From NCBI RefSeq assembly GCF_001421325.1, contig NZ_LMJY01000005.1, forward strand, positions 1 through 56,760: 56,760 nt of DNA, read 5' to 3'. Below, one piece after another: positions 30,296-39,504 of the stretch. The notes under the pieces were generated by a model. It was not told the origin of the DNA. It did not search any database and saw only the letters and a list, made by a program, of their open reading frames with translations. Source of the stretch: Novosphingobium sp. Leaf2. GTDB lineage: Bacteria > Pseudomonadota > Alphaproteobacteria > Sphingomonadales > Sphingomonadaceae. Position 1 is the stretch's first letter; each line of letters begins with the position of its first letter. Position numbers and translations under genes: made by a program.

Positions 30296-30557
30296 GGGGT
30301 TCCCGCACCACTTTCGCCGAAAGTAGCGGTATGAATTATCTATGTATAACAGTAACATACAGGGCTGTCTTACAATAATATCGCGCCTACACAGTAACTT
30401 ACGTGCTGCCCAAGTTTTCGAAGACACATGCGGTGAAGATGCGTAGCTTCCCATCCGCGTGGGGAGATCGGCAATGGAAAGCTGGCGGGAGCAATATCTG
30501 GGCGTCGAGACGATACCCGCGTCGCTGACGTTAGCCGAGATTGGGGTCACGACATAG
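30296..30557 (+). mobile_element. Second Tn3 left end with 27-codon transposase stub
   Basis: The sequence from 30296 (GGGGTTCCCGCACCACTTTC, then GCCGAAAGTAGCGGTA) matches the Tn3 left end at 18751, in the same orientation. The transposase start at 30474 reads MESWREQYLGVETIPASLTL, clearly homologous to the first copy but diverged, and stops at 30557. Copies at both sides of the lig cluster differ by several percent, so they are separate insertions of related elements or an old duplication. Confidence 0.8.
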
Positions 30558-30592
30558 AACGGGCAGGATAGCACGATAAGGTTGTGCGGCGA

Positions 30593-30791
30593 TCACGCCG
30601 GCGCGGTTTTAAGGGCATTGGACCGGCGGAGTTGGCGATATCCGTCCTCACCGAGCGGGGGCGCATCCGACCAGAGATAATCGCCAGTGAGATTGATATG
30701 CTGCCAGCCCAGCGGTGCGATGTGGGGCAGCAAAGCTTCGTCAACCGTGCGGCCTTTCGTGGCCATCGCTCTGAGGGCTCGCCCCAGATAG
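30593..30791 (-). pseudogene. Tn3-family transposase C-terminal fragment
   Basis: On the minus strand the frame reads ADPHYLGRALRAMATKGRTV, LLPHIAPLGWQHINLTGDYL and ends ..RQLRRSNALKTAPA. The GW-HINLTGDY motif is the hallmark of Tn3 TnpA C-termini. It is inverted relative to the stub at 30474 and is cut at its N-terminal side by the IS21-like element that begins at 30792. Confidence 0.82.
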
Positions 30792-30886
30792 TGTGGATCG
30801 GCGTGGAAAAAGGACCCCGTTAGCGGGGTGATCGGCGTCAAAAAGGGACCCCTCATCTCGGTGGTTTAGGCTGCTCGCTTGGCGGT

Positions 30887-32160
30887 GTGTCAGGCGGCGA
30901 GATCGGGATGTTGATATTGGAGATGGTGTTGAGGATCCGGCGCGAGCACGCGTCGGGCAAAGCCATCAAGGCGATAGCGCGAGATCTGCATTTGTCGCGC
31001 AAGGTGGTTCGCAAAGCGATCCGGGCACCGGATGCGGACATGGGTTACCGGCGAGAGGTTCAGCCGCTGCCTAAGCTCGGGCCCTTTCAGGAGCGGCTCG
31101 ACGCGTTGCTGGAGGAGGATGAGGCGCGGCCGCGGCGCGAGAAACTGCGCATCACACGTATTCACGACCTTCTGCTACGAGAGGGGTTTGACGGCTCATA
31201 TGATGCGGTGCGCCGCTGGCGCCAGGCGCGGCGCCGCGACGTGATGGACGCGCCGGCCTTCATCCCTCTGCTGTTTCGTCCGGGCGAGGCCTACCAGTTC
31301 GACTGGAGCCACGAGGACGTCGAGATCGCCGGCAAGCCGATGCGCGTGAAAGTAGCACATGTGCGGCTGTGCGCGTCGCGCACGATGTATGTGCGGGCCT
31401 ATCCACGCGAGACGCAGGAGATGCTGTTCGACGCGCACGCACGAGCTTTTGCCTTCTTCGGCGGGGTGCCGACGCGTGGCATCTACGACAATATGAAAAC
31501 AGCGGTGACGAGCGTGTTCACCGGCAAGGAGCGGGTCTTTAACCGGCGCTTTTTGGTCATGGCCAGTCACTACATGGTCGAGCCGACAGCCTGCTCACCG
31601 GCGGCCGGTTGGGAAAAGGGCCAGGTCGAAAACCAGGTGCAGACGGCGCGTGGGCGGTTCTTCCAGCCACGGCTGCGCTTTGCCAGCATCGAGGAATTGA
31701 ATGGCTGGCTAGAGGCGGAGTGCTGCCGCTGGGCCGACATGCACCAGCATCCTGAGCACAAGGAGCTGACCGTCGCCCAGGCATGGGCTGCGGAGCGCGC
31801 CGTGCTCCAGCCCATCGCCGCCCCCTTCGACGGCTTCCACGAGAGCGAGCATGCGGTGAGCGGCACATGCCTGATCAGCTTCGACCGCAACCGTTATTCC
31901 GTCATGGCCAGAGCGGTCCGCCGTACGGTGCAGGTCCGGGCCTATGCCGACCGTATCCTTGTGCGCTGCGATGGTGAGATCGTCGCAGACCATCCTCGCT
32001 GTTTTGGGCGCGACCGGACCATCTACGATCCGTGGCACTACCTGCCGGTGCTGGCGATCAAACCCGGTGCGCTGCGCAACGGCGCACCTTTCCAGCACTG
32101 GGAATTGCCGCCGGCACTATCACGATTAAGGCGCAAGCTGGGTGCCGGCGATGACGCTGT
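30887..32160 (+). pseudogene. istA: IS21 transposase IstA, 3' end deleted
   Basis: Helix-turn-helix at the N-terminus (SGKAIKAIARDLHLSRKVVR), DDE domain residues in YQFDWSHEDVEI, TRGIYDNMKTAV and GWEKGQVENQV. The frame is intact for about 420 codons and then runs out of frame into the istB remnant (...GAGDDAV then non-homologous [13 protein letters not shown]). The last ~80 residues of a normal IstA are missing. The catalytic core is complete, so residual activity cannot be excluded, but without IstB transposition is unlikely. Confidence 0.85.
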
Positions 32161-32379
32161 CTGCCGTTTGCACGCTCGGGCGGGCAACTGCTCTTCCATC
32201 TAATCAGCAAGCTCTACGAGCGGACCTCGGTCATCGTAACGACGAACCTGGCGTTTGGTGAATGGCCGACGGTCTTTGGCGACCCCAAGATGACCACTGC
32301 GCTGCTGGATCGCATCACCCACCACTGCGACATCATCGAAACCGGCAACGACAGCTGGCGCTTCAAACACCGTAGCTGA
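32161..32379 (+). pseudogene. istB: IstB C-terminal remnant
   Basis: The frame [53 protein letters not shown] is the last 72 residues of the IS21 helper ATPase. The Walker A and B parts (about 170 residues) are gone; the deletion joins it directly to istA in another frame. Confidence 0.85.
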
Positions 32380-32543
32380 CATCTCCAACAAGATGCCTCG
32401 CGCTGATCGCGTCTCCGGTCGGGCTACGCCCTCCCTACGCCGCGACCAGCGCGAATGCTGCGGCCCTCATACCTGTCACGCTACTCCGCAAAGGGGTCCC
32501 TTTTGGACGCCGATAGGGGGTCCTTTTTGCGCGCCGATTGACA

Positions 32544-33307
32544 TCCCTGAAGATGCGCCTGTGACACCAACGGCGAAGCCCATTGCCTCGCTGCTGTTTC
32601 TGCTGATCGCGATGGACGACAAACTATTGCGCACGGATCTCGATCTCCTTCGCCAACTGACCACCATCTTGATCGAACAAGGATTGTCGCCCGACGAGTA
32701 TGTAGCGCTGATAGACGATTTGACCGATGTCCAGAGGAGGATCGGTTCCTACAGCTATTTGCCGTGGAGTCTGGACGTAAGCGAAGTCCTTGCGACGTTG
32801 CCTTGTCCGACGGACGCCGCACGCGATGCGCGATTACGTCTTTTTCTGCAGGTTATCGGGCAGGCATCTGGCTTCGCCCATCGCCTGATCGCGACCGATC
32901 TCATCCCCATAGAGGCGCTTGTAAGAGACTACGGCATTGGGGATGAGGCAGTTGCCGCGCTGAAACGCGATGCCTCTCAGGAAGCTACCGACGAGGGGGC
33001 GTTACCTGACCTGCAAGGCAAGACGATCGGAATCTATACTCTTGCGGAGGCGGCAGGCAGCCGAGCGAAGGCCGCACTGGAGAAACTGTTTCCCGGCTGC
33101 AAGGTGGTCGTCAATTCCGATCTCGTCGCGACGGCGCAGTTGTCAAATCTGGCAAAAGTGGCTGACTTGTTTGTCTTTGCCTGGAAGAGCAGCAGCCACC
33201 AAGCGTTCTACTGCGTCAAGGATGCACTTGCCAAAGGCGAGCCGATTTGGGCCCCTGGGAAGGGGACTGCCAGCATTTTAAGAGCAGTTCTCGATCATAT
33301 AGCGTGA
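32544..33307 (+). CDS. Unknown protein, probably N-terminally truncated by IS21
   Basis: The open frame enters from the IS21 right end, so its first codons are IS sequence; the earliest internal ATG is at 32612 (MDDKLLRTDLDLLRQL). From there it gives 231 residues: a helical N-terminal region and a C-terminal alpha/beta domain (GKTIGIYTLAEAAGSRAKAA, CKVVVNSDL, ADLFVFAWKSSSHQAFYCVK, APGKGTASILRAVLDHI) that looks Rossmann-like, with a conserved-looking WKSSSH segment. I do not recognise the family. Such domains occur at the end of larger proteins; the IS may have removed the N-terminal part. It precedes another unknown gene on the same strand. Confidence 0.55.
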
Positions 33308-33394
33308 CGTTTCTTTTCTGCGGCGGCACGTTGCCGTTCCGCCGTGAGGAAACCCAACTAGGTTGAAGCACATGGCTTTGTCCATAGAGTGTGT

Positions 33395-33435
33395 CACCAG
33401 TGTCACTTTACCCCGCTGGTAAAGTGACACTGGTG
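33395..33435. promoter_or_regulatory. Perfect 18-bp inverted repeat with GTGTCAC motifs
   Basis: CACCAGTGTCACTTTACC (33395-33412) pairs perfectly with GGTAAAGTGACACTGGTG (33418-33435) across a 5-base loop. GTGTCAC occurs directly repeated at 33391 and 33400 and inverted at 33424. It lies 65 bases before the next start codon and is followed by ATTTTTG. It may be an operator for the downstream helix-turn-helix gene or a terminator for the upstream gene; the length and symmetry favour a protein-binding site. Confidence 0.6.
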
Positions 33436-33499
33436 ATTTTTGTGAAGTCTGGCGATTTTGGGGGATTCACAGCAGAGTCGCTTGTGCTAGATTCACGAT

Positions 33500-34051
33500 G
33501 TGTTCCACCAGGCCGACCTCTTCGATCATATCGCCTCAGCCTCACCGGCAGACGTGCCGTCGACCGTCGCGCTGCCAGATCTCGTTGAGCGCGTTTCGCA
33601 GGTGTCGAAGCGACCCAGATATGTGTTGCTCGTCCTCAACCTGATTGCGAAAGCCGCTGGAGAAAATGGCAGCCTCGGGCCTTATGTCCGAAGCGAAACC
33701 GAGCAGGTTCCGGTGCGTGACTGGCTCTGCCTGGCACTAGCGCCTCTGGCTAATCGCGATTGTCGGCGAACGGCCATGATTGCAGCGGTCCGGTCGGAAG
33801 TCGTGGCAAACGCTGACGCCGCAGAAAATGCGGTCGTTTTGGCTCAGCAGCAGGACGAGGAAATAGAAGCGCGCATCCTTCGATCCGGTCGGACAAACGT
33901 TAGCCGGGCGGTATCTGATCTCGTGCGCGCTGGATTGTTGCATCGCCATTATCAGGGGTATCGCGTCGATCATCACAATCGCGGCGCACAGCGTGAAGCC
34001 GTCTACACGATAGCACCAGATGTGCGGTCGGCCTTGGCTAACAACTGCTAA
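33500..34051 (+). CDS. Unknown protein with C-terminal winged-helix-like domain
   Basis: A 183-residue protein from a GTG start (MFHQADLFDHI if GTG is read as Met). The N-terminal half is helical (PDLVERVSQVSKRPRYVLLV). The C-terminal part looks like a winged helix (ILRSGRTNVSRAVSDLVRAG, then a wing GYRVDHHNRGAQREAVYTI). The start is weakly supported. It follows a large inverted repeat that could be its operator. It may form a small unit with the truncated gene upstream. No family assigned. Confidence 0.55.
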   Translation: MFHQADLFDHIASASPADVPSTVALPDLVERVSQVSKRPRYVLLVLNLIAKAAGENGSLGPYVRSETEQVPVRDWLCLALAPLANRDCRRTAMIAAVRSEVVANADAAENAVVLAQQQDEEIEARILRSGRTNVSRAVSDLVRAGLLHRHYQGYRVDHHNRGAQREAVYTIAPDVRSALANNC

Positions 34052-34697
34052 TCGCCAGTCGATTTGCTGCGCAGTAAATTTAGTCGAACCGTCGAATTTC
34101 GAACCTCGGCGAGACAGCGTTATGTACACTAAGTTATTAATAAATTTAACATAAGAAATGTTATCGAGCTTGCGTTGTGTAAGCCCAACTTAGAGATGTC
34201 CCACCCCGGAATTTAGAGATGTCATAACGCTGGGACGTCTAGCGGTCCCGGTGGCATGGTCCTCCTCCTGGCTGGGAGAACGCGCTTATGTCGGTGGTGG
34301 CGATGAGCCAAGGCGAGCATTCACCGTTTGATAGGCTGATGCGCGTGGAACGCGGCGAGTTACGGGTCAACGGGCAAGGCGCAGCACTCGGTGCCGCTTG
34401 CCAATCCGCTATCAGAAAACCGCTAACCCCATCAGCGGGTTGTGCTTGACGGGCAGAACAGCGCATGTGGGCTTGGGACGCCCTATGACGGGGGAATGGT
34501 TCGGTGCCTGTGCCCACCACGTTCCGGCGCCAACGCTGCGTCCGGGCGACATCGTCATCCTGGACAATTTCTTGGCTTACAGAACCCTGGCCGCGGTAGA
34601 GTCGAAGCAACCGGAACGCGCAGGCTGTTGCTTCCGCAACATATTCCCGAGGATTTCCGCGCGCGGTCGAATAATATATTATCTTTGACGTTATATC
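34052..34697. other. Insertion-sequence graveyard
   Basis: No intact gene. The segment holds two directly repeated TTAGAGATGTC motifs (34191 and 34212), a short frame from 34303 (MSQGEHSPFDRLMRVERGEL) resembling the N-terminus of ISNCY-type transposases, and the IS630-like fragment listed separately. AT-rich DNA at 34120-34150 separates it from the gene upstream. Confidence 0.45.
34398..34650 (+). pseudogene. IS630-family transposase fragment
   Basis: The frame contains EWFGACAHHVPAPTLRPGDI followed by VILDNFLAYRTLAAVE, matching the central DDE region of IS630 transposases (typically PTLRPGDIVVMDNL). Both ends are missing and the frame decays after AGCCFRN. Non-functional relic. Confidence 0.65.
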
Positions 34698-34712
34698 GAA
34701 TCAGCTTGATTC
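34698..34712. promoter_or_regulatory. Candidate GntR operator
   Basis: GAATCA-GCT-TGATTC is a perfect 6-bp inverted repeat in an AT-rich stretch, 28 bases before the GntR-family start codon. FadR-like regulators often repress their own promoter through such short palindromes. Tentative; I did not find a second copy before the TonB receptor gene. Confidence 0.4.
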
Positions 34713-34740
34713 TATAGCCCCATGGGTTTACCAGCAGCTC

Positions 34741-35415
34741 ATGGACACCAGACAGAACTCCATGACGGTTGAGCTTACTCGACAGGTCGCCCAGGACATC
34801 GTGGCGGGCGATCTCGAGCCAGGTTCGCGCCTGAAAATTACAGGTTTGGGAGCAAAGTATGGGACAAGCGCAATTCCATTGCGTGAGGCACTCGCCCGGC
34901 TTGCGAACCAAGGCCTTGTCGTGTTCGAAGATAAAAAGGGCTTTTCGGTAGCGCCGGTATCGCGCGCTGATCTTATCGATCTCACAGAAATTCGAATAGC
35001 TGTAGAGTGTCTGACATTAACGCGTTCAATCGAACGCGGCGATGTGGAATGGGAAACGCATGTTCTCTCAGCCGCGCATCGACTGGCCCGCCTCCCTACT
35101 TACGCTGATGAGGCTAAGCGACATCTCTCGACCGAGTGGGAGGCTGCGCACACGAGATTTCACCATTGTCTTGTTTCGGCATGCGAATCTTCAAGGTTAC
35201 TTGGACTGCGCGACCTCTATGACGATCAGTCTCGACGCTATCGCTACCTCATGGGCCTGCTCGCGCGTGAGCCGCGTATCGTTGATGGAGAGCATCAGGA
35301 TCTCGTCGATGCCGTTCTCGGCCGCGACGTGGCAAAAGCCTGTGAACTAGTCAGCGAGCATTTCCAGAAAACGACAGACATGATCTTAAGCTCTAAGGTC
35401 GGCACACTTCTGTAA
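34741..35415 (+). CDS. GntR-family (FadR/FCD) transcriptional regulator
   Basis: A 224-residue regulator: winged helix at residues 10-75 (TRQVAQDIVAGDLEPGSRLK, AIPLREALARLANQGLVVFE) and an all-helical FCD effector domain with likely metal-binding histidines (AAHTRFHHCLVSACES, DGEHQDLVDAVLGRD). The start at 34741 or an ATG seven codons later are both possible. It is 285 bases upstream of and co-directional with the TonB receptor and the unknown catabolic genes, so it probably controls them in response to a pathway carboxylic acid. This is inference from position. Confidence 0.9.
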   Translation: MDTRQNSMTVELTRQVAQDIVAGDLEPGSRLKITGLGAKYGTSAIPLREALARLANQGLVVFEDKKGFSVAPVSRADLIDLTEIRIAVECLTLTRSIERGDVEWETHVLSAAHRLARLPTYADEAKRHLSTEWEAAHTRFHHCLVSACESSRLLGLRDLYDDQSRRYRYLMGLLAREPRIVDGEHQDLVDAVLGRDVAKACELVSEHFQKTTDMILSSKVGTLL

Positions 35416-35699
35416 AGATTGTTACCACTGAAATGATGCCGTAGAATAAATTACTTTTTATAATGATATTGCTCTTATAGTAGTAATCTATAGCGAAATC
35501 TTTCTTTCTTGTCGAAGGCAATATATCACGACACAGATATATGCTGCCGTCTCGAAGTTAAAGCCGAAAACTGTCCAATACCACTTCGACCGACGGAGTT
35601 CGAAGCCTCACGCACCCGCTGTGTGAGCAATCTTGCACGCCTGTTGACAGTGCGATCGCCTGCGAGATTTCTCTAAAAAAATTGGGAGGGACTAAAGAA

Positions 35700-38150
35700 A
35701 TGAGCAAACTAAAACTTCACGGCGCAATTTCGCTTCTTGCGTTGAGCATCAGCGGTACGGCGATGGCGCAAAGCGCCGGCCAGGGCGGTGCCGCTTCTGC
35801 AACACCCCCTTCGCAACCGGTCGCGGCAGAGCAGGCGGAAGGGGGGATCCAAGACATTGTCGTCACGGCCCAACGTCGTCAGGAAAATCTGCAACGTGCA
35901 GCCATTGCGGTTTCGGCGGTGAGCGGGGATATGCTCAAAGCAGCCGGGGTTACGAACCCGACTGACTTGACTGCTGTGGTTCCTGCCCTTCAGGTGTCCA
36001 CTGCGGCAGGCCCTTATAATCTCTTCTATCTTCGGGGCGTAGGAAATTTCAACTCTAATGCGTTCTCTGACTCGGCGATCGCGTTCAACATGGATGGCGT
36101 GTTCGTCGGTCGACCGTCCTCGACGACGGGCTTCTTCTACGATCTGGAGCGGGTCGAGGTGGTGAAGGGGCCGCAGGGCACGCTCTACGGCCGGAATGCG
36201 ACCGGCGGCGCAATCAACGTGATCAGCCACAAGCCCGATCTCGGCGAGTTCGCCGGCGAATTTTCGGCGCAATATGGCAATTACGACGCGTTCCGCATCG
36301 ATGGCGCCCTGAACGTACCGCTGGGGGATAAGGCTGCGCTGCGGTTTGCTGGCATTCACGTCAAGCATGACGGCTATATGAACAATGGCATGGACAATCA
36401 GGACGATTGGGGTGCTCGCGCGTCATTCCTGGTCAAACCGTCAGATACGTTCAAGATGGTCATTTCGGCGGACTACTTCAAGCAAGGCGGAAACGGACTC
36501 GGGAGCACGCCGCGTCTCGCGCAAAATGGCGTTGCCACACCGGCTAGCTTAAAGGTCGATGACCGCATCGACTTGCTGTCTCCGGCGGGGCAAGCCTTCT
36601 ATACCGGTCAGCCCAACGGCACCTTGGGACGGAATTTCGCGTCCATTCCCCTCCCCCAGGCACAACCGTACCTGAACAATCACTATTGGGGCATCTCATC
36701 GACGATTGATTGGGAGACTTCGGTCGGCACCCTGACAGTCATTCCGGCCTACCGCGAAGCCAGGCTGGATTATGCGAGCTTTACGCCTGGCTTTTACGTT
36801 GCAGAAAAGTCCAAGAGCAACCAGACGTCTATTGAAAGCCGCTTTGCCACGACCGACGATTTTCCAGTGCGCGCCCTTCTCGGCGCATTCTACTATAAAG
36901 AAGATACTAACGACCCATATTCCGGAGTGAATACGCAAAACTATGCCTATTATCGGAACGAGAGGCTCTCGACCGAAAGCAAGGCGATCTTCGGTCGCCT
37001 AACCTATGCAGTCACTCCCGACGTCCGACTGAGCGTCGGGGCAAGGCAGACCTGGGAAGACAAGGGCTTCTCCGGCACGCTGCGCGGGATCACGCGGATC
37101 TGTCTCACCGCAGCCTGCCCCGATGCGGCGCCGATCCCATACACCGCCACGGCGCCTGCGGTCCCCGGCGTGGTGGTTCCGGTCTTCGGCACGCCACCCT
37201 ATGGCGGGATCATCTCGTTCAATCCTGACTTCAGCCCAGCTCTGATCCAAACCGAAGGTCAGATCGTCACTAATGATGCCAGGAAATTCAAGAAGTTTAC
37301 GTGGCGGGCCGGCGCCGATTGGGACATCACGCCGCAAAATCTGCTATATGCAAGCTTTGAGACCGGTTTCAAGGCGGGGGGCTTCTTCTATTCGGCCGAC
37401 AATCCGGCGACTTCCAATAAGGAGGGTGTTTATAGCCCAGAGACGATCAGCGCGTTCACGATCGGTTCTAAGAACCGGTTTCTAGATAACCGTATCCAGA
37501 TTAATCTCGAGCTGTTCTACTGGCGCTATAACAACCAGCAGATCGCCCATCTTGGCGTCGATAGTCAGGGCAATATCATCTTCCCGATCGAAAATGTCGG
37601 AAAGGGCACCTATCGCGGGTTCGAGATTGAAACCCGGTTCGCGCCTACGCGCACGACGACGCTCACGGCAGACGTTCAATATCTCGATGCCAAGTACAAC
37701 AATTTCCAGTACACGACACCAAACCTCAACGGCGGTCTCAGCAATGGCACGGGCTGCCCAAATGCAGGTACGCCGGGGCTAGCATATACTGTGGATTGCT
37801 CCGGCAAGCGCCCGCCAAATTCGCCTACATGGACGATCAATCTTAGCGGGCAGCAGCAGATTCCACTATCATTCGGCGAGTTGGTCTTAGACGCGCGCGG
37901 TCATTATCAGTCGAAGACTCTTACCGGCCTCGAATTTCTGCCGATCGAGGATCAGGAAGCGTATTGGGTTGTCGATGGTGCCGTGACCTTCTATTCGCCT
38001 GGAAAGCGCTACTCCGTGGGGGCGTTCGTCAACAATGTCTTCGACAAGACGGTGATTGCAAACACCTTCCCCACGCCGTTCAGCAACTTCTACAGCTCCT
38101 CCCTCCGGCCGCCGCGCACATACGGCATACGGGCCGGTGTGAATTTTTGA
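35700..38150 (+). CDS. TonB-dependent outer membrane receptor
   Basis: An 816-residue receptor. The start at 35700 has GGGAGGG upstream. A signal peptide ends at about residue 23 (SLLALSISGTAMA-Q), then a TonB box-like segment (IQDIVVTAQRRQENLQ), a plug domain (RVEVVKGPQGTLYGRNATGG) and a beta-barrel ending in a terminal Phe (GIRAGVNF). This subfamily is the one expanded in sphingomonads for uptake of large or hydrophobic carbon sources rather than only siderophores. Placed at the head of the unknown pathway, it probably imports its substrate. A hairpin terminator follows. Confidence 0.93.
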   Translation: MSKLKLHGAISLLALSISGTAMAQSAGQGGAASATPPSQPVAAEQAEGGIQDIVVTAQRRQENLQRAAIAVSAVSGDMLKAAGVTNPTDLTAVVPALQVSTAAGPYNLFYLRGVGNFNSNAFSDSAIAFNMDGVFVGRPSSTTGFFYDLERVEVVKGPQGTLYGRNATGGAINVISHKPDLGEFAGEFSAQYGNYDAFRIDGALNVPLGDKAALRFAGIHVKHDGYMNNGMDNQDDWGARASFLVKPSDTFKMVISADYFKQGGNGLGSTPRLAQNGVATPASLKVDDRIDLLSPAGQAFYTGQPNGTLGRNFASIPLPQAQPYLNNHYWGISSTIDWETSVGTLTVIPAYREARLDYASFTPGFYVAEKSKSNQTSIESRFATTDDFPVRALLGAFYYKEDTNDPYSGVNTQNYAYYRNERLSTESKAIFGRLTYAVTPDVRLSVGARQTWEDKGFSGTLRGITRICLTAACPDAAPIPYTATAPAVPGVVVPVFGTPPYGGIISFNPDFSPALIQTEGQIVTNDARKFKKFTWRAGADWDITPQNLLYASFETGFKAGGFFYSADNPATSNKEGVYSPETISAFTIGSKNRFLDNRIQINLELFYWRYNNQQIAHLGVDSQGNIIFPIENVGKGTYRGFEIETRFAPTRTTTLTADVQYLDAKYNNFQYTTPNLNGGLSNGTGCPNAGTPGLAYTVDCSGKRPPNSPTWTINLSGQQQIPLSFGELVLDARGHYQSKTLTGLEFLPIEDQEAYWVVDGAVTFYSPGKRYSVGAFVNNVFDKTVIANTFPTPFSNFYSSSLRPPRTYGIRAGVNF

Positions 38151-38157
38151 CGCTAGG

Positions 38158-38186
38158 AAAGCGGGCCGCATTGGCGGTCCGCTTTT
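38158..38186 (+). terminator. Rho-independent terminator after the TonB receptor gene
   Basis: AAAGCGGGCCGC, loop ATTG, GCGGTCCGCTTTT forms a strong stem with a single G-T position and ends in a T run, 8 bases past the stop codon. It would end or attenuate transcription before the amidohydrolase gene, setting receptor and enzyme levels apart. Confidence 0.75.
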
Positions 38187-38217
38187 GCGCATCACCGATC
38201 TCAATACGGAGTTTCAG

Positions 38218-39462
38218 ATGATCATCTTCAAAAACGTCCGCATCTTTGATGGCACTGGGGAGCCGCCGTTCGCGGGGGTCGTGTCTGTCAAGGAGAATCG
38301 CATCGTTGCTGTTTCTCCCGAAGACACGATGATCGGCGCTGACTTTGCAGTCGAAGCGCAGGTCATAGATTGCGAGAATGCCATCCTGATGCCCGGTATG
38401 GTCGATTCGCACGCGCATCTCACATGGCCGAGTTCGGTCGAGCGCCCCGTCCGGGAAATGTCGATGCCGCCTGAAGAGTTGGCACTGACTGCGGCGCGTA
38501 ACGCGCGCATCCTGCTCGATTATGGCATCACCAGCGCATACTCGGCGGGTGCGATGAGCAAGCGACTGGAAATTTACCTTGCTCAGCAAATCGAAAGCGG
38601 TGGCTTGCCCGGTCCGCGCTTCATTCCCTCGTCGATCGAGAAGGAACCGCCTTCGGGCGATGACAACACCTTCAACCCTGGTCAATCCGAGCATCAACTG
38701 AGCGGCCCCGAGGAAATACGCGCGTTCATCAAGGAATGTGCGGAGTTCGGCGCCAAGTCGGTAAAACTGCTTATATCGGGTGAAAGCCAGCTGCGTCCTG
38801 GCACGTCGTTCGAGCTACAATATAGTGATGAGGAACTTCGCGCCGCGCATGAACAAGCGCTTGAATCCGGCATCTGGCTGAACGGACACGCGCATGCTGC
38901 GGAGGCGGTGAAGCTCGGCGTGCGCAACGGGTTCCGCATGCTGTATCATTGCACCCATGCGGATGAGGAAGCTCTGGACCTGCTGGAGGCGCGCAAGAAC
39001 GATATTTTCGTCGCACCAGCCATCGGCGTTATCCAAGCCATGATGGACTTCGCGCCGCCGCCGGGGATGGAGCTTACCGAACAGAAGGCGGATGGGCAGA
39101 TGGTGCTCGAGCGTCATCGGGAACTGATCCCTGAAATGCGCAGGCGCGGCATTAGGGTATTGCCGTTCGGCGACTATGGTTTCCCCTTCAATCCGCATGG
39201 TTGGCAGGCGCGGGATCTCGAAATCTTCGTAACGCAAATGGGCTTCACGCCAATCGATGCGCTGGTCGCCGCGACCAAACTCGGTGGCGAGCTGATGGAT
39301 ATGGGCAATGAACTCGGCATGATCAAACCCGGCTACCTGGCCGACATCGTGCTGGTGAAGGGCGATGTCACCCAGGACGTCACCCTGCTTCAAGACAAGA
39401 ACAACATCGTAGCGGTGATGAAGGATGGTAAGTTTCACAAAGAACCTCGGTCGCAGAACTGA
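38218..39462 (+). CDS. Amidohydrolase-family metal hydrolase (imidazolonepropionase-like)
   Basis: A 414-residue amidohydrolase; the start MIIFKNVRIFDGTGEPPF at 38218 follows GGAG. Metal ligands: HxH in MVDSHAHLTW, a candidate Lys in AKSVKLLISGES, His in NGHAHAAEAV and LYHCTHADEE, and Asp in VLPFGDYGFPFNPHG. Relatives act on cyclic amides, dipeptides, ochratoxin-type amides and organophosphates, so substrate cannot be read from sequence. No signal peptide, so cytoplasmic. First enzyme gene after the terminator of the TonB receptor; likely to open an amide, lactam or lactone bond of the imported compound. Confidence 0.85.
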   Translation: MIIFKNVRIFDGTGEPPFAGVVSVKENRIVAVSPEDTMIGADFAVEAQVIDCENAILMPGMVDSHAHLTWPSSVERPVREMSMPPEELALTAARNARILLDYGITSAYSAGAMSKRLEIYLAQQIESGGLPGPRFIPSSIEKEPPSGDDNTFNPGQSEHQLSGPEEIRAFIKECAEFGAKSVKLLISGESQLRPGTSFELQYSDEELRAAHEQALESGIWLNGHAHAAEAVKLGVRNGFRMLYHCTHADEEALDLLEARKNDIFVAPAIGVIQAMMDFAPPPGMELTEQKADGQMVLERHRELIPEMRRRGIRVLPFGDYGFPFNPHGWQARDLEIFVTQMGFTPIDALVAATKLGGELMDMGNELGMIKPGYLADIVLVKGDVTQDVTLLQDKNNIVAVMKDGKFHKEPRSQN

Positions 39463-39504
39463 GCCAATCGTTTTGTTACAGTTCACTTGCACTGGAGTTT
39501 ATTC

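Larger units (their letters stand above)
30792..32543 (+). mobile_element. IS21-family element with internal deletion
   Basis: Ends begin with TG and finish with CA. The left end (TGTGGATCGGCGTGG, AAAAAGGACCCC) is matched by the complement of the right end (TGTCAATCGGCGCGC, AAAAAGGACCCC), and a second AAAAGGGACCCC repeat lies just inside each end, as in multi-repeat IS21 termini. Length is about 1.75 kb instead of 2.0-2.5 kb because the 3' part of istA and most of istB are missing. Left flank is Tn3 tnpA, right flank an unrelated gene, and no target duplication is visible, so flanking DNA has been rearranged. Confidence 0.85.

Noticed and set aside
34239..34610. Minus-strand frame in the insertion-sequence debris
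   Set aside because: It is antisense to the IS630-like fragment and has no family features.
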